Part shown: piece after piece, positions 62,563-64,000 of the stretch
How positions within the stretch are numbered: the first letter of the stretch is position 1
Layout of the letters: each line of letters begins with the position of its first letter
From: Liolophura sinensis
Lineage: Eukaryota; Mollusca; Polyplacophora; Chitonida; Chitonidae
Reading direction: 5' to 3'
Assembly (NCBI RefSeq): GCF_032854445.1
Contig: NC_088301.1
Coordinates: forward strand, 10,724,281-10,788,280
Length of the DNA stretch: 64,000 nt
The notes under the pieces: generated by a model
What the model was told of the DNA's origin: nothing
Database searches by the model: none
The model's input: the letters and a program-made list of their open reading frames with translations, nothing else
Made by a program: the position numbers and the translations under genes

Positions 62563-63044
62563 CTTTTCAGTGCGTTTTATGCACTTTTCAGTTTTGATTT
62601 CCGAGACAAAACTACATTGATTGTGTTGGCGAGTTTCAGAGTTTCATGAAAAATGAATATTTTGTCGATCTACACATAATTATACCCTCAGAATATATGT
62701 TTGAGTATTGTAAACAGTTTGCAAACATGCGAGAATGTTGAAGAATTACACTAGAATTACCTGTGTGTTTTAAACCCTACATATTTCACATGTTTGTGGG
62801 TTGTATTCAGAAGTTCCCCAGTGTTTATCAATATGACTGTTAATATTTTGGGAGAAATGAGCTGAGGAACATTTTGAGATTTGAGGCCTCCAGTAATTAA
62901 ATGTTCCTGTTGTGTATAGTGTTACAGTAGAATCCCCAGACCTATGGTCATAACCTATACTCACACACCTGGTTCCCTAATAACATGCTACCCTAGGTTG
63001 TTAGAAGCACCTGCTGCAAAGACCCCGATGCCTTATATCAAGGA

Positions 63045-63200
63045 CCTCTCTGGCCGTGCATGAGAAGGTCTTCCAGCAACCTGCAGATGATGGGTTTCCC
63101 CGGGGCTCTGTCTGGTTTCCTTCCATCATAATGGCGGCCGTCGTCGTATAAATAAAATATTCTTGGGTACAGCGTAAAGTGCCAATATAATAAATAAACA
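63045..63200 (+). mobile_element. 5'-truncated common SINE (copy 13)
   Basis: GTGCATGAGAAGGTCTTCCA, GCAACCTGCAGATGATGGGT, CATAATGGCGGCCGTCGTCG, AAATATTCTTGGGTACAGCG and AATAATAAATAAAC follow in the standard order. The tRNA-like head is missing. Confidence 0.88.
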
Positions 63201-64000
63201 CTCAAGGTACACTCTGAGATTGATTCCACAGAGCCATTTCTGACTTCAGTCAAAGTTCGGAACACAAGTGTTGGAAACAATTGTTTTCAATAAGTACTGT
63301 AAGCTGAAATTTTCAGACAGTTTGTCGCAAGATAACATTGATGAAGTGATCAAAATTTTTAATCTGTACCACTGAAAAATTAATGTGAATATTAGTCGGA
63401 TTTTCATGTATGTGTTTGTACAAATGGCTAATTGTGCAATCAACACCAGTTACTAAGGTTTATTCTGTCATTGGAAAAATCTCCAGATTATCGCACAAAT
63501 CATTTAAAGTAAATACATTTAAGTAAAATGTTCCTTGTAATAATTTCATTCCGATTCTCATTTTATTAAGTCACTTATCATATCCAGCAAAAAATGTTAC
63601 TGAAGTAGGACAATATATGTGACTAGTACGTGCAGTTTCATTGAATGTTGAATGCCGCCACCTATGTGAAGACACACCAGGGGGCATGTGAGTAACTATA
63701 AGCCACAGGATTGAGTGCTAATCGCTGAAAATAAGATCTTCACAACACTGTGGGTGCCACCTGGGTTATCAACCGTTACGTAAAGATTGGATGTTTATGC
63801 AGCATTGCTGATTATCAACTCATTAGCACTTTACATCTTGTAGTTTCGCTAATAAGCTTTAATAACATGACGCAAAGCTTTAGCACTCAAAACAGACTAA
63901 GAAAATGCATGCTTACTCCCTTCTCTTTTATTTATTTATTTACTTATTTATAAAGTTTTAGAAGCGGCAGAGCCATATAAAAATTTTGAAGTGAGTGGGG

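Larger units (their letters stand above)
61674..64000 (+). other. Intron continuing past the right edge
   Basis: It begins with GTAAGG after the 61350 exon. Apart from the decayed MITE at 62059 and the SINE at 63045, I see AT-rich sequence without coding or RNA features. No further MAST exon is reached before the window ends. Confidence 0.7.

Overview
This window is eukaryotic nuclear DNA. It has introns with canonical GT/AG junctions, AT-rich non-coding DNA, many tRNA-headed SINE copies, MITE-like elements and minisatellites. The dominant SINE carries a 3' region (CTTGAGTACGGCGTAAAACA, then an AATAAATAAA tail) of a kind familiar from molluscs and other lophotrochozoans. The palindrome-rich word ACATGTA is also very frequent. 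A marine mollusc (bivalve or gastropod), or another lophotrochozoan such as a brachiopod, is the best guess; species cannot be fixed from the sequence.

The window appears to hold the 5' half of one long plus-strand gene and nothing else that looks coding. Phase-compatible exons are at 965-2175, 2494-2608, 30299-30497, 46754-46842, possibly 50415-50480, and 61350-61673, and the gene continues past the right edge. The 30299 and 46754 exons encode LQRTLSEDTKRHRRDS and LMRMRGTLLGQSAPSLTASL. These match, in order, the segment just upstream of the DUF1908 domain in MAST2/MAST4-type microtubule-associated serine/threonine kinases (recognised from memory, not searched). The DUF1908, kinase and PDZ exons must lie to the right of the window.

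The first two exons encode a long Lys/Ser-rich, probably disordered region ending in a SAM-like domain split by a 318-bp intron. I know of no such domain in vertebrate MAST proteins, so this is either a lineage-specific N-terminus or a sign that two genes have been joined. A second in-frame ATG exon at 15208-15384 ends in the phase needed to join the 30299 exon and looks like an alternative first exon, which would give a MAST isoform lacking the SAM-like part. A weaker candidate of the same sort lies at 60488-60700.

Region by region: 1-964, 5' flank and probable 5'UTR; 965-2608, N-terminal exons; 2609-30298, a 27.7-kb intron with an 18-20 copy 65-bp minisatellite, SINEs, a TTAA-flanked MITE, the alternative first exon, and a tandem array that seems to derive from a piece of the SINE; 30299-46842, two MAST exons around a 16-kb intron; 46843-61349, introns with a SINE, a second TTAA-flanked MITE and, after about 52 kb, a stretch with few recognisable repeats; 61350-61673, a large exon with an internal 7-codon duplication; 61674-64000, intron with a SINE and a decayed MITE. 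No transposase, reverse transcriptase, true tRNA gene, rRNA, CRISPR or prokaryotic feature was seen.
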